Positions 16,684-26,793 of a stretch of DNA of 34,082 bases are shown one piece after another. The notes below the pieces were generated by a model. It had not been told where the DNA came from. It made no database searches and saw only the letters and a list, made by a program, of their open reading frames with translations. The DNA is from Tissierellia bacterium. GTDB lineage: Bacteria; Bacillota; Clostridia; Tissierellales; Sedimentibacteraceae. The stretch covers positions 1 through 34,082 of the forward strand of contig JAQVRY010000006.1 in assembly GCA_028700795.1 (NCBI GenBank). The letters run 5' to 3'. The position numbers and the translations under genes were made by a program. Position 1 is the stretch's first letter. Each line of letters opens with the position of its first letter.

Positions 16684-19600
16684 TCAATATTTCATTTCAG
16701 CCAATCTTACATAGCCGTCATATCTGTCTTTAGCATCTTTTTCTGCTTTAGCATATAATTCTTCAGCAATTTCAGGGAATGAAGTTTTCAATGATGCATA
16801 TCTTACTTCACCTTCAAGATATTCTCTGAATGATGCAGATGGTGCTTTAGAATCTAATACAAATGGATTCTTGCCTTCATCTCTAAGAAGAGGATTAAAT
16901 CTGTACAAATGCCAGTATCCTGCTTCTACAGCTTTCTTTTCTCTGTCAACCGTCTTGCCCATTCCTGCTTTAATTCCATGGTTGATACATGGTGCGTAAG
17001 CAATAACCAATGATGGTCCTTGGTAGCTTTCTGCTTCTTTTATTGCTTTTAAGAATTGATTCATATTAGCACCGATAGCAACCTGTGCTACATATACATA
17101 TCCATATGTTGTAGCAATTATGCCAAGGTCTTTTTTCTTAACTCTCTTACCTGCAGCAGCAAATTTAGCCACGGAAGCTGTAGGAGTTGCTTTTGAAGAC
17201 TGCCCGCCTGTATTTGAATAAACCTCAGTATCAAGTACGAGTACATTCACATCTTCTCCTGATGCCAATACATGATCTAATCCACCGTATCCAATGTCAT
17301 ATGCCCATCCGTCACCACCGATTATCCACTGTGATTTCTTAACAAGATAATCTTTTTTATCTAATATATTCTTTACTGCTTGAGCACATTCTTTACACGG
17401 CTCAAGTCCTTCAAGAACTTCAAGAACTTTTGCGCTTGCTGCTTTTGATTCTTCGCCTAATTCTCTGTTTTCAATCCATTGTTGTATTGCTTCTTTTAAT
17501 TCAGGCTTTGCATCCTTTTCTAATAACTCTTCCATTGACAATTGAATGCCGTCTCTCATTTGTCTTACTGCTGTTGCCATTCCATAACCGTATTCAGCAT
17601 TGTCTTCAAACAATGAATTTCCCCAAGATGGTCCTCTGCCGTTTGCATCCTTTGTATATGGAGTTGATGGTGCAGATGCTCCCCAAATTGATGAGCAACC
17701 TGTTGCATTTGCAATCATCATTCTGTCGCCAAACAATTGAGTAATAGTTTTTACATATGCAGTTTCTCCGCAGCCTGCACATGCTCCTGAAAACTCAAAA
17801 TAAGGTTTACAGAATTGGCTTCCCTTAACTGACACTTTATCCATTAAATTATCTTTAATTGTCACTTTATCAATAGCATATTTCCAGTTTGGTATTTCTC
17901 TTTCTACTTCTTCTGCAATAGGAGTCATTACCAAAGCTTTATTGCCTTTTTTACCCGGGCAGATATCTGCACAGTTTCCGCAACCCGTGCAATCCAATGT
18001 ACTTATTTGAATTCTGTATTCTAATCCATCCAAGCCTTTGCCTATGGCTTTAATAGTTCCAAAGTTTACAGGTGCATCAGCTTTTTCTTTTTCATCCAGC
18101 AATGTAGGTCTTATAACAGCGTGTGGACATACAAATGCACATTGATTACATTGAATACAATTTTCAGAATACCATTTTGGAACTGTTGTCGCAATTCCTC
18201 TCTTTTCATAAGCAGCTGTTCCATGAGGGAATGTACCGTCTTCTCTGTCTGCAAATGTACTTACTGGTAATTTGTCCCCTTGTTGTCTGGTCATCACGTC
18301 TGCAACATTCTTTATAAATTCAGGCTTTTCATCTTCTGTGAAAGGTACTGCTAATCCGCTGTTTGCTTTATTGTCATCAGCAGCATTTTTCCATGCTTCA
18401 GGTATATCTATTTTAACAAGCTCAGTAATACCTTTACCAACAGCAACTTTATTCATTTCTACTATTTTCTCACCCTTTTTACCATAGGATTTTTCAATAG
18501 CATCATTCAAGTATTTAACTGCATCATCTATAGGAATAACATCTGCTAATTTAAAGAATGCAGACTGGATAATCATGTTTGTTCTGTTACCAAGTCCTAT
18601 ATCTTGAGCTATTTGTGTTGCATTTATTGTATAGAAATTGATGTCATTCTCAGCTATATATTTTTTGTACTTGGCAGGTAAGTTTTCATCCAACTCATCC
18701 TTTGACCACAAAGTGTTTAATAAGAATGTTCCGCCTTTTTTTAATCCTTCAACCACATCATATTTATCTACATATGATTGCTGTGAAAGTGAAACAAAGT
18801 CTGCTTCATCTATTAAGTAAGTTGATCTAATAGGTGATTTACCGAATCTTAAGTGAGATACAGTAACACCGCCTGATTTTTTGGAGTCGTATGAAAAATA
18901 ACCCTGTGCATACATATTTGTATAGTCACCAATGATTTTTATTGCATCCTTGTTAGCCCCAACTGTTCCATCAGAGCCAAGTCCCCAGAATTTACATCTT
19001 ACTGTTCCCGGAGTTGATACATTTATAACTTCAGGAGTTTCCAAAGATTTAAATGTAACGTCATCAACAATACCTATTGTAAAGTCGTTCTTCGGTTCAT
19101 CAGCTTTAAGATTGTCATATACTGCAAATATTTGTGCAGGAGTGGTATCTTTTGAGCCAAGACCATATCTTCCGCCTACTATTACAGGCGCATCTTTTTT
19201 GTTGTAGAATAATGATTTTACATCAAGGTACAATGGCTCTCCAACTGAACCGGGCTCTTTGGTTCTGTCTAACACTGCTATTTTTTTAACAGTCTTTGGT
19301 AAAACATTAAAGAAATATTTTGCTGAGAAAGGTCTGTATAAGTGAACTATAACTAAACCAACTTTTTCTCCTTTAGAATTTAAGTAGTCAATAACTTCCT
19401 TAGTTGTTTCTGTTACCGAGCCGATAGCAATTATTATGCGGTCTGCATCTTTTGCACCGTAGTAAACAAATGGTTTGTATTCTCTTCCTGTAAGCTTGCT
19501 CATTTCCTTCATATAATCATTAACTATATCAGGAACAGCATCATAATATTTGTTTGAAGCTTCCTTTGCTTGGAAGAAAATATCCGGATTTTGAGCAGTT

Positions 19601-20250
19601 CCTCTTGTAACAGGATGCTCAGGATTTAATGCTCTTTTTCTGAATTCATCAACAGCGTCCATGTCTACTAATTTGGCTAAATCTTCATAGTCAATAGTTT
19701 CAATTTTTTGAATTTCATGGGATGTTCTGAATCCATCAAAGAAATTAACAAAAGGTACCCTTGATTTAATAGCTGTCAGGTGTGCCACTGCAGAAATATC
19801 CATTACTTCCTGTACGCTTCCCGATGCTAACAGTGCAAAACCTGTTTGTCTTGCAGCCATAACATCTGAATGATCTCCAAATATTGATAAAGCGTGACCT
19901 GCTACTGCTCTTGCTGTAACATGGAATACTCCAGGGAGCAATTCTCCTGCAATTTTATACATGTTTGGAATCATTAAAAGTAATCCTTGGGAAGCAGTAT
20001 AAGTTGAAGTTAATGCTCCCGCTTGTAATGAACCGTGAACAGCACCTGCCGCACCGGCTTCTGATTCAAGCTCAGTTACTCTTACTGTCTGCCCAAAAAT
20101 GTTTTTCTGTCCATGTGCAGCCCAATCGTCAATAAACTCAGGCATGGGTGAAGAAGGTGTTATGGGAAAAATTGCTGCTACTTCAGTAAATGCATATGAA
20201 ATATACGCTGCAGCGGTATTTCCATCCATAGTTTTCATAACTTTTGACAT
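16684..20250 (-). CDS. nifJ: Pyruvate:ferredoxin (flavodoxin) oxidoreductase
   Basis: MSKVMKTMDGNTAAAYISYAFTEVAAIFPITPSSPM, CIQCNQCAFVCPHAVIRP, CTGCGNCADICP, GGDGWAYDIGYGGLDHV; AGGAGG RBS at the 20250 start. Confidence 0.97.
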   Translation of the reverse strand: MSKVMKTMDGNTAAAYISYAFTEVAAIFPITPSSPMPEFIDDWAAHGQKNIFGQTVRVTELESEAGAAGAVHGSLQAGALTSTYTASQGLLLMIPNMYKIAGELLPGVFHVTARAVAGHALSIFGDHSDVMAARQTGFALLASGSVQEVMDISAVAHLTAIKSRVPFVNFFDGFRTSHEIQKIETIDYEDLAKLVDMDAVDEFRKRALNPEHPVTRGTAQNPDIFFQAKEASNKYYDAVPDIVNDYMKEMSKLTGREYKPFVYYGAKDADRIIIAIGSVTETTKEVIDYLNSKGEKVGLVIVHLYRPFSAKYFFNVLPKTVKKIAVLDRTKEPGSVGEPLYLDVKSLFYNKKDAPVIVGGRYGLGSKDTTPAQIFAVYDNLKADEPKNDFTIGIVDDVTFKSLETPEVINVSTPGTVRCKFWGLGSDGTVGANKDAIKIIGDYTNMYAQGYFSYDSKKSGGVTVSHLRFGKSPIRSTYLIDEADFVSLSQQSYVDKYDVVEGLKKGGTFLLNTLWSKDELDENLPAKYKKYIAENDINFYTINATQIAQDIGLGNRTNMIIQSAFFKLADVIPIDDAVKYLNDAIEKSYGKKGEKIVEMNKVAVGKGITELVKIDIPEAWKNAADDNKANSGLAVPFTEDEKPEFIKNVADVMTRQQGDKLPVSTFADREDGTFPHGTAAYEKRGIATTVPKWYSENCIQCNQCAFVCPHAVIRPTLLDEKEKADAPVNFGTIKAIGKGLDGLEYRIQISTLDCTGCGNCADICPGKKGNKALVMTPIAEEVEREIPNWKYAIDKVTIKDNLMDKVSVKGSQFCKPYFEFSGACAGCGETAYVKTITQLFGDRMMIANATGCSSIWGASAPSTPYTKDANGRGPSWGNSLFEDNAEYGYGMATAVRQMRDGIQLSMEELLEKDAKPELKEAIQQWIENRELGEESKAASAKVLEVLEGLEPCKECAQAVKNILDKKDYLVKKSQWIIGGDGWAYDIGYGGLDHVLASGEDVNVLVLDTEVYSNTGGQSSKATPTASVAKFAAAGKRVKKKDLGIIATTYGYVYVAQVAIGANMNQFLKAIKEAESYQGPSLVIAYAPCINHGIKAGMGKTVDREKKAVEAGYWHLYRFNPLLRDEGKNPFVLDSKAPSASFREYLEGEVRYASLKTSFPEIAEELYAKAEKDAKDRYDGYVRLAEMKY

Positions 20251-20306
20251 TTGTATCCTCCTATATTTATTTATAATTTTAACCATAAATATTGATTATT
20301 AAGACC

Positions 20307-20339
20307 AATACTCATTAAATTATATCTTAAATGAGTATT
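20307..20339. promoter_or_regulatory. Inverted repeat upstream of PFOR gene
   Basis: AATACTCATT (20307-20316) ... AATGAGTATT (20330-20339). Confidence 0.5.
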
Positions 20340-20367
20340 TAATGCAACACCAAAAAAAAAAGTTGCA

Positions 20368-21285
20368 TTATTGTTTTTGAACCATATTTCGAAAATTTTT
20401 GTTATAAGTTTCAAGAGGATTAAACCCCAAAAGTTTCTGTCTGTAATTCTTAGCAGCTATTTCAATAATAGCTGCAGTATTTCTTCCCGGTCTAACCGGT
20501 ATTATAACCGTGGGCACCTTAATACCTAATATTTCCGTAAGCTCTTCATCCTTGCCGATTCTGTCATACTCCTTGTTTTCATCCCACTTCTCCAAATCAA
20601 CCACCAATTCTACAAACTGCTCAATCCTAATGGAACCTACGCCAAACAAATGCTGAATATCAAGTATTCCTATACCCCTTATTTCCATTAAGTGCCTGGT
20701 CAATTCAGGGCAAGTTGCTTTAAGTCCTCCCTCAACCTTTTTTATTATTACCGCATCATCTGCCACAAGCCTGTGACCTCTGTTTATTAACTCCAAAGCA
20801 GTTTCACTTTTACCAATACTGCTTTTCCCCCTTAATAATACTCCAACTCCAAATACTTCTAAACAAACACCGTGTAATGTTGTTTCTTCGGCCAATTCTT
20901 CTTCAAGGAAGTTAATCATTATATTGACTAATTTATCTGTTCTTTCATTTGATTTAAAAACAGGTCTTTTATATTTTTTAGCATAATAAATAATAACATC
21001 ATCAACTTCCATTTCATTTGCCACAATTAATGCCGGTATAGGAAAGCTGAAAAATTTATCTAATCTTTCTTTTTTTACTTCTTCATCTATTGTTTCGATA
21101 TATAAAATTTCTGCTTTTCCCATTATTTGAACTCTCTCAAAGGGAAACCATTCAAAATACCCTGCCATTTGAAGACCCGGTCTTACTATATCAGGTGTAT
21201 ATATTCTTGATTGAACATCCTCCGGATAATAAACCGGCTTTATTCCCGTGTAACTAACTAAATCTTCAAGTTTTACATACTGCAT
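20368..21285 (-). CDS. hprK: HPr kinase/phosphorylase
   Basis: GVGVLLRGKSSIGKSETALELINRGHRLVADDAV, LMEIRGIGILDIQHLFGVGSIR. Confidence 0.97.
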   Translation of the reverse strand: MQYVKLEDLVSYTGIKPVYYPEDVQSRIYTPDIVRPGLQMAGYFEWFPFERVQIMGKAEILYIETIDEEVKKERLDKFFSFPIPALIVANEMEVDDVIIYYAKKYKRPVFKSNERTDKLVNIMINFLEEELAEETTLHGVCLEVFGVGVLLRGKSSIGKSETALELINRGHRLVADDAVIIKKVEGGLKATCPELTRHLMEIRGIGILDIQHLFGVGSIRIEQFVELVVDLEKWDENKEYDRIGKDEELTEILGIKVPTVIIPVRPGRNTAAIIEIAAKNYRQKLLGFNPLETYNKNFRNMVQKQ

Positions 21286-21316
21286 GTCTTATACCATCCT
21301 CTATATAAAGTGAAAA

Positions 21317-23149
21317 CTATTTTCCCATCTTAATAAAATATTTATAAACTGATTCTGCTGCTTTAGTATTCATGCCGGGTACAGATGAAAGCTCATATAC
21401 GCTTTTCGTTTTAATATTTTCAACAGAACCGAATTTCTTGAGTAAATTTATTTTTCTTTTTTCACCAATATTTTCAATATTATCAAGCTCTGATTTAAAC
21501 AATGTCTTGTCCCTTAGGTTCCTGTGATACTCAATTGCAAACCTATGAGCTTCTTCCTGAATCCTGTAAATCAATTTATAAACTATATCAGCCTTTCTAA
21601 GTTCAATTTCCTTGTTTTGAAATATTAATCCTTTTGTTGTATGTCTATCATCCTTAATCATACCACAAACAGGAATACTTAAACCAAAATTTATTATTAC
21701 CTCTTCTGCAATATTTGTTTGTCCCTTTCCGCCGTCAATTAAAATTAAGTCGGGCATTTTGTTGAAACCTTGCTTGCCATCTCCTAACCCTCTGTTAATT
21801 CTTCTTTCCAATACTTCTTCCATACTTTTATAATCATTTGGTCCCTCTACGGTCTTTATTCTGAAACGCCTATAATTGCTTTTGTTAGGAATCCCCTTTT
21901 CAAAAACAACCATTGAGCCGACAGATTGAACCCCTTGTATATTTGAGATGTCATAAGCTTCAATTCTTTCGGGTACTTCATCTAAATTTAAAATATTTTT
22001 CAGCTCTTCGATTGCCTCCATGCTTTCATCAATGTTTTTCTTTATTCTCTGACTTCCCTTTTCTAATATTTCAAGGGCATTTTTCTTTGTCATTTTTATA
22101 AGCATGCTCTTCTCACCTTTTACCGGAACTTTCAGAGTCACCTTATTTCCTCTTTTTTCGGACAAAAGTTTCTCAAAAACATCCATGTCTTCTATTTCGG
22201 TTTCAATATATATTTCTTTAGGAACATAAACTGTACCGGTATAAAACTGTGTTAAAAATGAGCTGATTATTTGTTCCCTTGTTTCATTTTCTATATTCAT
22301 AAGCAAATAGTGCTCGCTGCCAATAATTTTACCGTTTCGAATGAAGAAAATCTGTATGCAGGCTTCTTCAATACCTAAGGCACTTCCTATAACATCTTGG
22401 TCTATACCTGCTTGAGAAACAACTTTTTGTTTTTCTGAAATTACTTCAAGTGCCTTAATCTGGTCTCTATACTTTGCGGCTTCTTCATATTCCATATTTT
22501 CTGAAGCTTCAATCATTTTTCCGTTTAATGATTTAATAATGTCATCACCGCCTGTCAAAAAAGCTGTTGCTTTGCCCACCTCTTCACTATATTCTTTTAT
22601 GTCAACGTTTCCAGTACAGGGTGCCGTGCACCTATTTATATGATAATACATGCATGGTCTTTGACATTTCTTTGTGCCGTCAAGTTTTAAAGAGCATTTT
22701 CTAAGCTTGTATAAGTTTCCTATAATATCTATTATTTCATTTACGGCATAGGCACTTGGATAGGGTCCAAAATATTTTGCTCCATCCTTTTTTACTTCTC
22801 TGACTTTGTAAATCCTTGGATATTTTTCCTGAACAGATATTTTAATATATGGATATTGTTTATCATCCCTTAAAAGAGTATTGTATTTAGGCCTGTATTT
22901 TTTTATATAATTTGCTTCTAATATCAGTGCTTCAACTTCATTGTCCGTAATTATATATTCAAATTCATAAATATTTTTTATCATTGCCTGGATTTTAGGT
23001 ATATGATTTTTTGAACGAAAATATTGTCTGACTCTTTTTTTTAAATTTTTAGCCTTGCCCACATATATTATTTCTCCAAAGGCGTTTTTCATCTGATAAA
23101 CACCGGGGTTATCGGGCAGATTCTTCAATTCTTCCTGTATATTAAACAT
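21317..23149 (-). CDS. uvrC: Excinuclease ABC subunit C
   Basis: LPDNPGVYQMKNAFGEIIYVGKAKNLKKRVRQYF GIY-YIG; IEAYDISNIQG; DLILIDGGKGQ; AGGAG RBS before MFNIQEEL. Confidence 0.97.
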   Translation of the reverse strand: MFNIQEELKNLPDNPGVYQMKNAFGEIIYVGKAKNLKKRVRQYFRSKNHIPKIQAMIKNIYEFEYIITDNEVEALILEANYIKKYRPKYNTLLRDDKQYPYIKISVQEKYPRIYKVREVKKDGAKYFGPYPSAYAVNEIIDIIGNLYKLRKCSLKLDGTKKCQRPCMYYHINRCTAPCTGNVDIKEYSEEVGKATAFLTGGDDIIKSLNGKMIEASENMEYEEAAKYRDQIKALEVISEKQKVVSQAGIDQDVIGSALGIEEACIQIFFIRNGKIIGSEHYLLMNIENETREQIISSFLTQFYTGTVYVPKEIYIETEIEDMDVFEKLLSEKRGNKVTLKVPVKGEKSMLIKMTKKNALEILEKGSQRIKKNIDESMEAIEELKNILNLDEVPERIEAYDISNIQGVQSVGSMVVFEKGIPNKSNYRRFRIKTVEGPNDYKSMEEVLERRINRGLGDGKQGFNKMPDLILIDGGKGQTNIAEEVIINFGLSIPVCGMIKDDRHTTKGLIFQNKEIELRKADIVYKLIYRIQEEAHRFAIEYHRNLRDKTLFKSELDNIENIGEKRKINLLKKFGSVENIKTKSVYELSSVPGMNTKAAESVYKYFIKMGK

Positions 23150-23230
23150 TTTAACTCCTGACATTTTATACATATATTATACCACGTTTTCCCCATTATT
23201 AACATAAATATTAAATTAATTTTGTATTAA

Positions 23231-23280
23231 AGATGCCTTAACGACCAGAGGGAGCAAATATTTTGGTGAATGAGACTGCG
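23231..23280 (+). repeat. Solitary, 5'-arm-less copy of the 624-832 hairpin repeat
   Basis: AGATGCCTTAACGACCAGAGGGAGCAAATATTTTGGTGAATGAGACTGCG closely matches 809-846 (GACCAAAGGGAGCAAATACATTGGTGAATGAGACTGCG). Confidence 0.8.
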
Positions 23281-23332
23281 TAAGCTCAGGTTGACAGCCC
23301 AATTGGGTGTCAACAGTAATTGGAATATAAAA

Positions 23333-23365
23333 GCTGCTGCATTGCTATTATGCCAATGCAGCAGC
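23333..23365 (-). terminator. Rho-independent terminator of nagB
   Basis: Perfect 12-bp stem GCTGCTGCATTG/CAATGCAGCAGC; minus strand continues TTTTATATT. Confidence 0.85.
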
Positions 23366-23393
23366 CCTATATATCAATAACGTATTAAGTGAA

Positions 23394-24116
23394 TTATAAA
23401 TATTTTGCAGCATCCTTGTCAATTATCAATGTTACGTCATCATGAAGCTGCAATATGGAAGCCGGTACCTTAGGAGTGATTTTACCTTTTACTGTTTTTA
23501 ATATTGCTTCAGCCTTTGATTCTCCTGAAGCAAGGAGTATTATTCTTTTTGCGGACATAATTGTTTTAATACCCATGGTTATTGCAGTCTTAGGCACACT
23601 TTCCATATTGTCAAAAAATCTTTTATTAGCTTCTATAGTTTCTTCAGTAAGTTTTACAATATGAGTGAATGGCTCAAGAAATTCCCCCGGTTCATTAAAA
23701 CCAATATGACCATTTTGCCCGATACCAAGATACATTACATCCATCTGACCTGTTGTTTTTAATAAACCTTCATAATTTATACATTCCTGCTCCATATCTA
23801 TTGCAGCACCGTTTGGAATATAAATATTTTCTTCTTTTATGTCTATATGAGAAAACAAATTTTCATTCATAAAATATCTGTAACTGTTTATGTTTGATTT
23901 ATCCAATCCTACATATTCATCTAAATTAAATGTTCGCACACTTTGAAATGAAATGTTATCTTTATACTGATTAATTACTTCTTTATACATCCCAACCGGT
24001 GTTGACCCGGTAGGAAGTCCTAATATGGCATCATTTTTGTCTTTAATCGTATTAATTAAATAATCTGCTGCCAATTTGCTTATTTCTTCATAATTATTTT
24101 TGATTATAACTTCCAT
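23394..24116 (-). CDS. nagB: Glucosamine-6-phosphate deaminase (start MEVIIKNNYEEIS at 24116)
   Basis: GLPTGSTPVGMYKE, TFNLDEYVGL, GIGQNGHIGFNEPG. Confidence 0.95.
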   Translation of the reverse strand: MEVIIKNNYEEISKLAADYLINTIKDKNDAILGLPTGSTPVGMYKEVINQYKDNISFQSVRTFNLDEYVGLDKSNINSYRYFMNENLFSHIDIKEENIYIPNGAAIDMEQECINYEGLLKTTGQMDVMYLGIGQNGHIGFNEPGEFLEPFTHIVKLTEETIEANKRFFDNMESVPKTAITMGIKTIMSAKRIILLASGESKAEAILKTVKGKITPKVPASILQLHDDVTLIIDKDAAKYL

Positions 24117-24222
24117 TTTTAATCCATTCCTTTCAATCCTTATTGATATTTGATTTGTGCACCTGAATTTATTTTTTGATAGTATCATAAAAAATGCAAA
24201 TAAACAATAAAAGTTTAGCAAC

Positions 24223-24263
24223 AAACAATCCTCAATTCCATGAAGCAGCATTAAGGATTGTTT
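24223..24263 (-). terminator. Terminator-like hairpin downstream of RNR gene
   Basis: AAACAATCCT...AGGATTGTTT perfect 10-bp stem, 21-nt loop. Confidence 0.55.
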
Positions 24264-24277
24264 AAAGTTATATTTAA

Positions 24278-26632
24278 TTATCTTATAGGGCAAATCCCCG
24301 TATCACAGCTGTCGTTTCCTACATCCAATGCTTCTTCTTGAACTTCGTACTTGCTTAAAAGAGATGGAATAAATGGTTTCATTTCTTTTACTCTTTTATT
24401 GTATTCTTCTTCAGTTATTGATTCATATGGCATAAGCTGATAAAAACTGTCATTCAATGAAAGGAAAGAAAGTGCCACAATATCATCCCAATTATCCCAT
24501 ACCCACTGCTCAACTTCATCCCATTCATGCTCTCTTACATGGATCGTAATGGAGCAATTATGCTGAACATAATTTTCCATAAATAATTTATAATTTTCCA
24601 ACTGCTCAATTGCCGTTATATCATATTTAGTCCTTCCCACAGGAGCCTTCTGTGGAAACTCTATAACCTTTGTGGTACATGTTTTCATATCCTGTCCTAC
24701 TTCCGGATATATCGGATAATCCAATTCTTCGCATACCTTAACCAAAGGATCGTGGCTGTTTATTCTTACTCTTCTTAAAAAATATGGTGCATGTGAATAA
24801 TGAACACCGCTGGATACTCCCGGAAGCTGTGACAATGTACCTTCAGGTTTTATGGTAGTAACTAAAATAGGTGCTTTTTCACCAATTTCTCCGGCATATC
24901 TTTCTGCTTCATTGTGGGCGGCATCTCTAAGTTTTCTTAATAATGATGCCTGCTGCTCACTGTCAAGACCTACAGCATTAACCATGTCCTGCCATCCTGT
25001 AAGCGAGCATCCTGTCAGCTTATCTCTTTGCTGCACTCTATCCCACTGAGATAATTCAAGCTCCACACAGGTCATTCTGTAAGCAGCTCTTGATGACAGC
25101 CGCTGCGCCTGGATAAGCCCTCTTTCATCTAAGTTCCCGTTTTCATCAACAAATGCATAGACATTTATTGTTGTTAAATTACAAAGCCCCTTGTTATCAA
25201 GGAGTATTTCACCACAAGGATTAACTCCGTTCATATTTGGTCTTCTTTTAATTCCTGCCTCTTCATTAACCCATCCCGGCTCTCCCGAATACCGCATTTG
25301 CTCAATTTGCCATTTTAACTGCTCGCGGGTAGGTTTTTTCCTGTAATAAATTGAATTATTGCTCATTGAGCGGTGTATTATATCCTTATCAACAATCCAC
25401 TGACCATCTATTTGTTTATACAGCTTGTTCTTAGCTTCAATGCAATCTGTATCGTCATAATCAATAAGCATTATTTCTGCAGTTCTTCTTACGCCGCCAA
25501 CTACTACATTCTCACCGATTATATTTGCAATATCAAGACAATCTATAGGTTTTAGCTTAAATCTGTCCTTGCCTTCAATAGCTCCGCGCTTTTTAATAAC
25601 CGAATCGATTTTTGTGAACATGTTTTTCATACTTGCATGACCGCTGGCAGTTCCTCCAAAAGTTTTTAACACTTCTCCCTTCGGTCTGACATTGTTGTAG
25701 TTAATTATGATGGTATTTATATTTCTATATTCACTTGAATTTATAAAGCTGAAGAAATAATCAAGAGACTGAACCCATCCTTCCTTGCTGTCGCCAACAG
25801 TTATTTTTACAGAATTATTATGACTAAATTCAACACCTGTGTTATCTTCTCTCTTGGATTTTTCCACAGGAGTGTAATCTTCGTGGATTATTTTATAATT
25901 CCCTCGTACTTTAGGAAGCTTCTCTATATCGCTTTTTAGAATTCTTACACCTACCCCTGAGCCTATCATTAAAAGATAAAATAAATCTCTGAATGAATGG
26001 AAATCATTTATTACCTCAAATGCACAGTTGAAATTTGCCATAGGATAGTTATATGAAACCGGAGTCCCCCCAACCCAGAATGTTCTGCCTGACAAAAACT
26101 GCTTTAAATTGAATATGTTATCATATAGCTGCTCTGCTTCTTCTCTTTTTGTAGGTACTAAACTGCAGTTGTATTCAACTGCTCTTCTTACTGTTTCCCA
26201 CCAATATTCTCTTCTTCTTTCTTCCGGAAGCCATCTTGAATAAGTTCTGTAATAAACAAAGTTTCCAAGCTGATTCATAGGTGAGCCTATATGTTTATAC
26301 TTGCTGATAAATTCTTCGCTGAGAAGTCTGAAATCTTTTCTCTTACGAGAATCCCTTGACTTATCCCTCTCATATCTGTATAGAATATATTTCTTGGCAA
26401 CATCCTTTCTGACGCTGTCCATCAGATAATTTTCAACCTGATCCTGTACCATTTCTACAGGTATGGGAAAGTTTTTTTCAGAAAAATCCTCTTCAATTTT
26501 TAGGCTTATTTCCTTAGCCAATTCCTCATCAACGCCATCCTTTGTTTCTTTCATTGCCTTCATAATGGCATTGCTGATTTTATCGGCATTAAAATCAACA
26601 AATTTTCCGGTCCTTTTTAATATTCTAATCAT
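24278..26632 (-). CDS. nrdJ: Adenosylcobalamin-dependent (class II) ribonucleoside-triphosphate reductase
   Basis: ATP-cone N-terminus, GSGVGVRILKSDIEKLP, NPCGEI, VVGGVRRTAEIML, C-terminal CDTGICPIR; monomeric RTPR-like layout. Confidence 0.93.
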   Translation of the reverse strand: MIRILKRTGKFVDFNADKISNAIMKAMKETKDGVDEELAKEISLKIEEDFSEKNFPIPVEMVQDQVENYLMDSVRKDVAKKYILYRYERDKSRDSRKRKDFRLLSEEFISKYKHIGSPMNQLGNFVYYRTYSRWLPEERRREYWWETVRRAVEYNCSLVPTKREEAEQLYDNIFNLKQFLSGRTFWVGGTPVSYNYPMANFNCAFEVINDFHSFRDLFYLLMIGSGVGVRILKSDIEKLPKVRGNYKIIHEDYTPVEKSKREDNTGVEFSHNNSVKITVGDSKEGWVQSLDYFFSFINSSEYRNINTIIINYNNVRPKGEVLKTFGGTASGHASMKNMFTKIDSVIKKRGAIEGKDRFKLKPIDCLDIANIIGENVVVGGVRRTAEIMLIDYDDTDCIEAKNKLYKQIDGQWIVDKDIIHRSMSNNSIYYRKKPTREQLKWQIEQMRYSGEPGWVNEEAGIKRRPNMNGVNPCGEILLDNKGLCNLTTINVYAFVDENGNLDERGLIQAQRLSSRAAYRMTCVELELSQWDRVQQRDKLTGCSLTGWQDMVNAVGLDSEQQASLLRKLRDAAHNEAERYAGEIGEKAPILVTTIKPEGTLSQLPGVSSGVHYSHAPYFLRRVRINSHDPLVKVCEELDYPIYPEVGQDMKTCTTKVIEFPQKAPVGRTKYDITAIEQLENYKLFMENYVQHNCSITIHVREHEWDEVEQWVWDNWDDIVALSFLSLNDSFYQLMPYESITEEEYNKRVKEMKPFIPSLLSKYEVQEEALDVGNDSCDTGICPIR

Positions 26633-26659
26633 ATCCCTTTTCTCCTGTTATTTTATGTG

Positions 26660-26717
26660 GTACTACATATTGTAGCAGTAACCCTAAAATATGTCAATCA
26701 AATACTATATATAGATA
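26660..26717 (-). promoter_or_regulatory. nrdJ promoter with two NrdR-box-like sites
   Basis: Minus strand -35 TTGACA (26697-26692), 17 bp, -10 TACAAT (26674-26669); boxes 26660-26675 GTACTACATATTGTAG and 26702-26717 ATACTATATATAGATA, offset 42 bp. Confidence 0.6.
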
Positions 26718-26793
26718 TATTTTGTAATAAACACTTAATAACATTGAAATATCATTGTTTTAAAAATTTTATCGAAATTTGTAAGTAAATTAA

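Noticed and set aside
16274-16714. Plus-strand 146-aa ORF over murF 5' end and PFOR 3' end
   Set aside because: Antisense to strongly supported murF; low-complexity composition and no recognisable family; includes terminator sequence.
17430-17744. Plus-strand ORFs inside nifJ (also 18123-18317, 18272-18487, 18638-18820, 18932-19207)
   Set aside because: Antisense shadows of a highly conserved PFOR coding region, no RBS or family resemblance.
24117-24293. N-terminal extension of the nagB ORF (starting at 24293)
   Set aside because: The extension overlaps the nrdJ 3' end and terminator hairpin; conserved NagB begins at MEVIIKNNYEE (24116).
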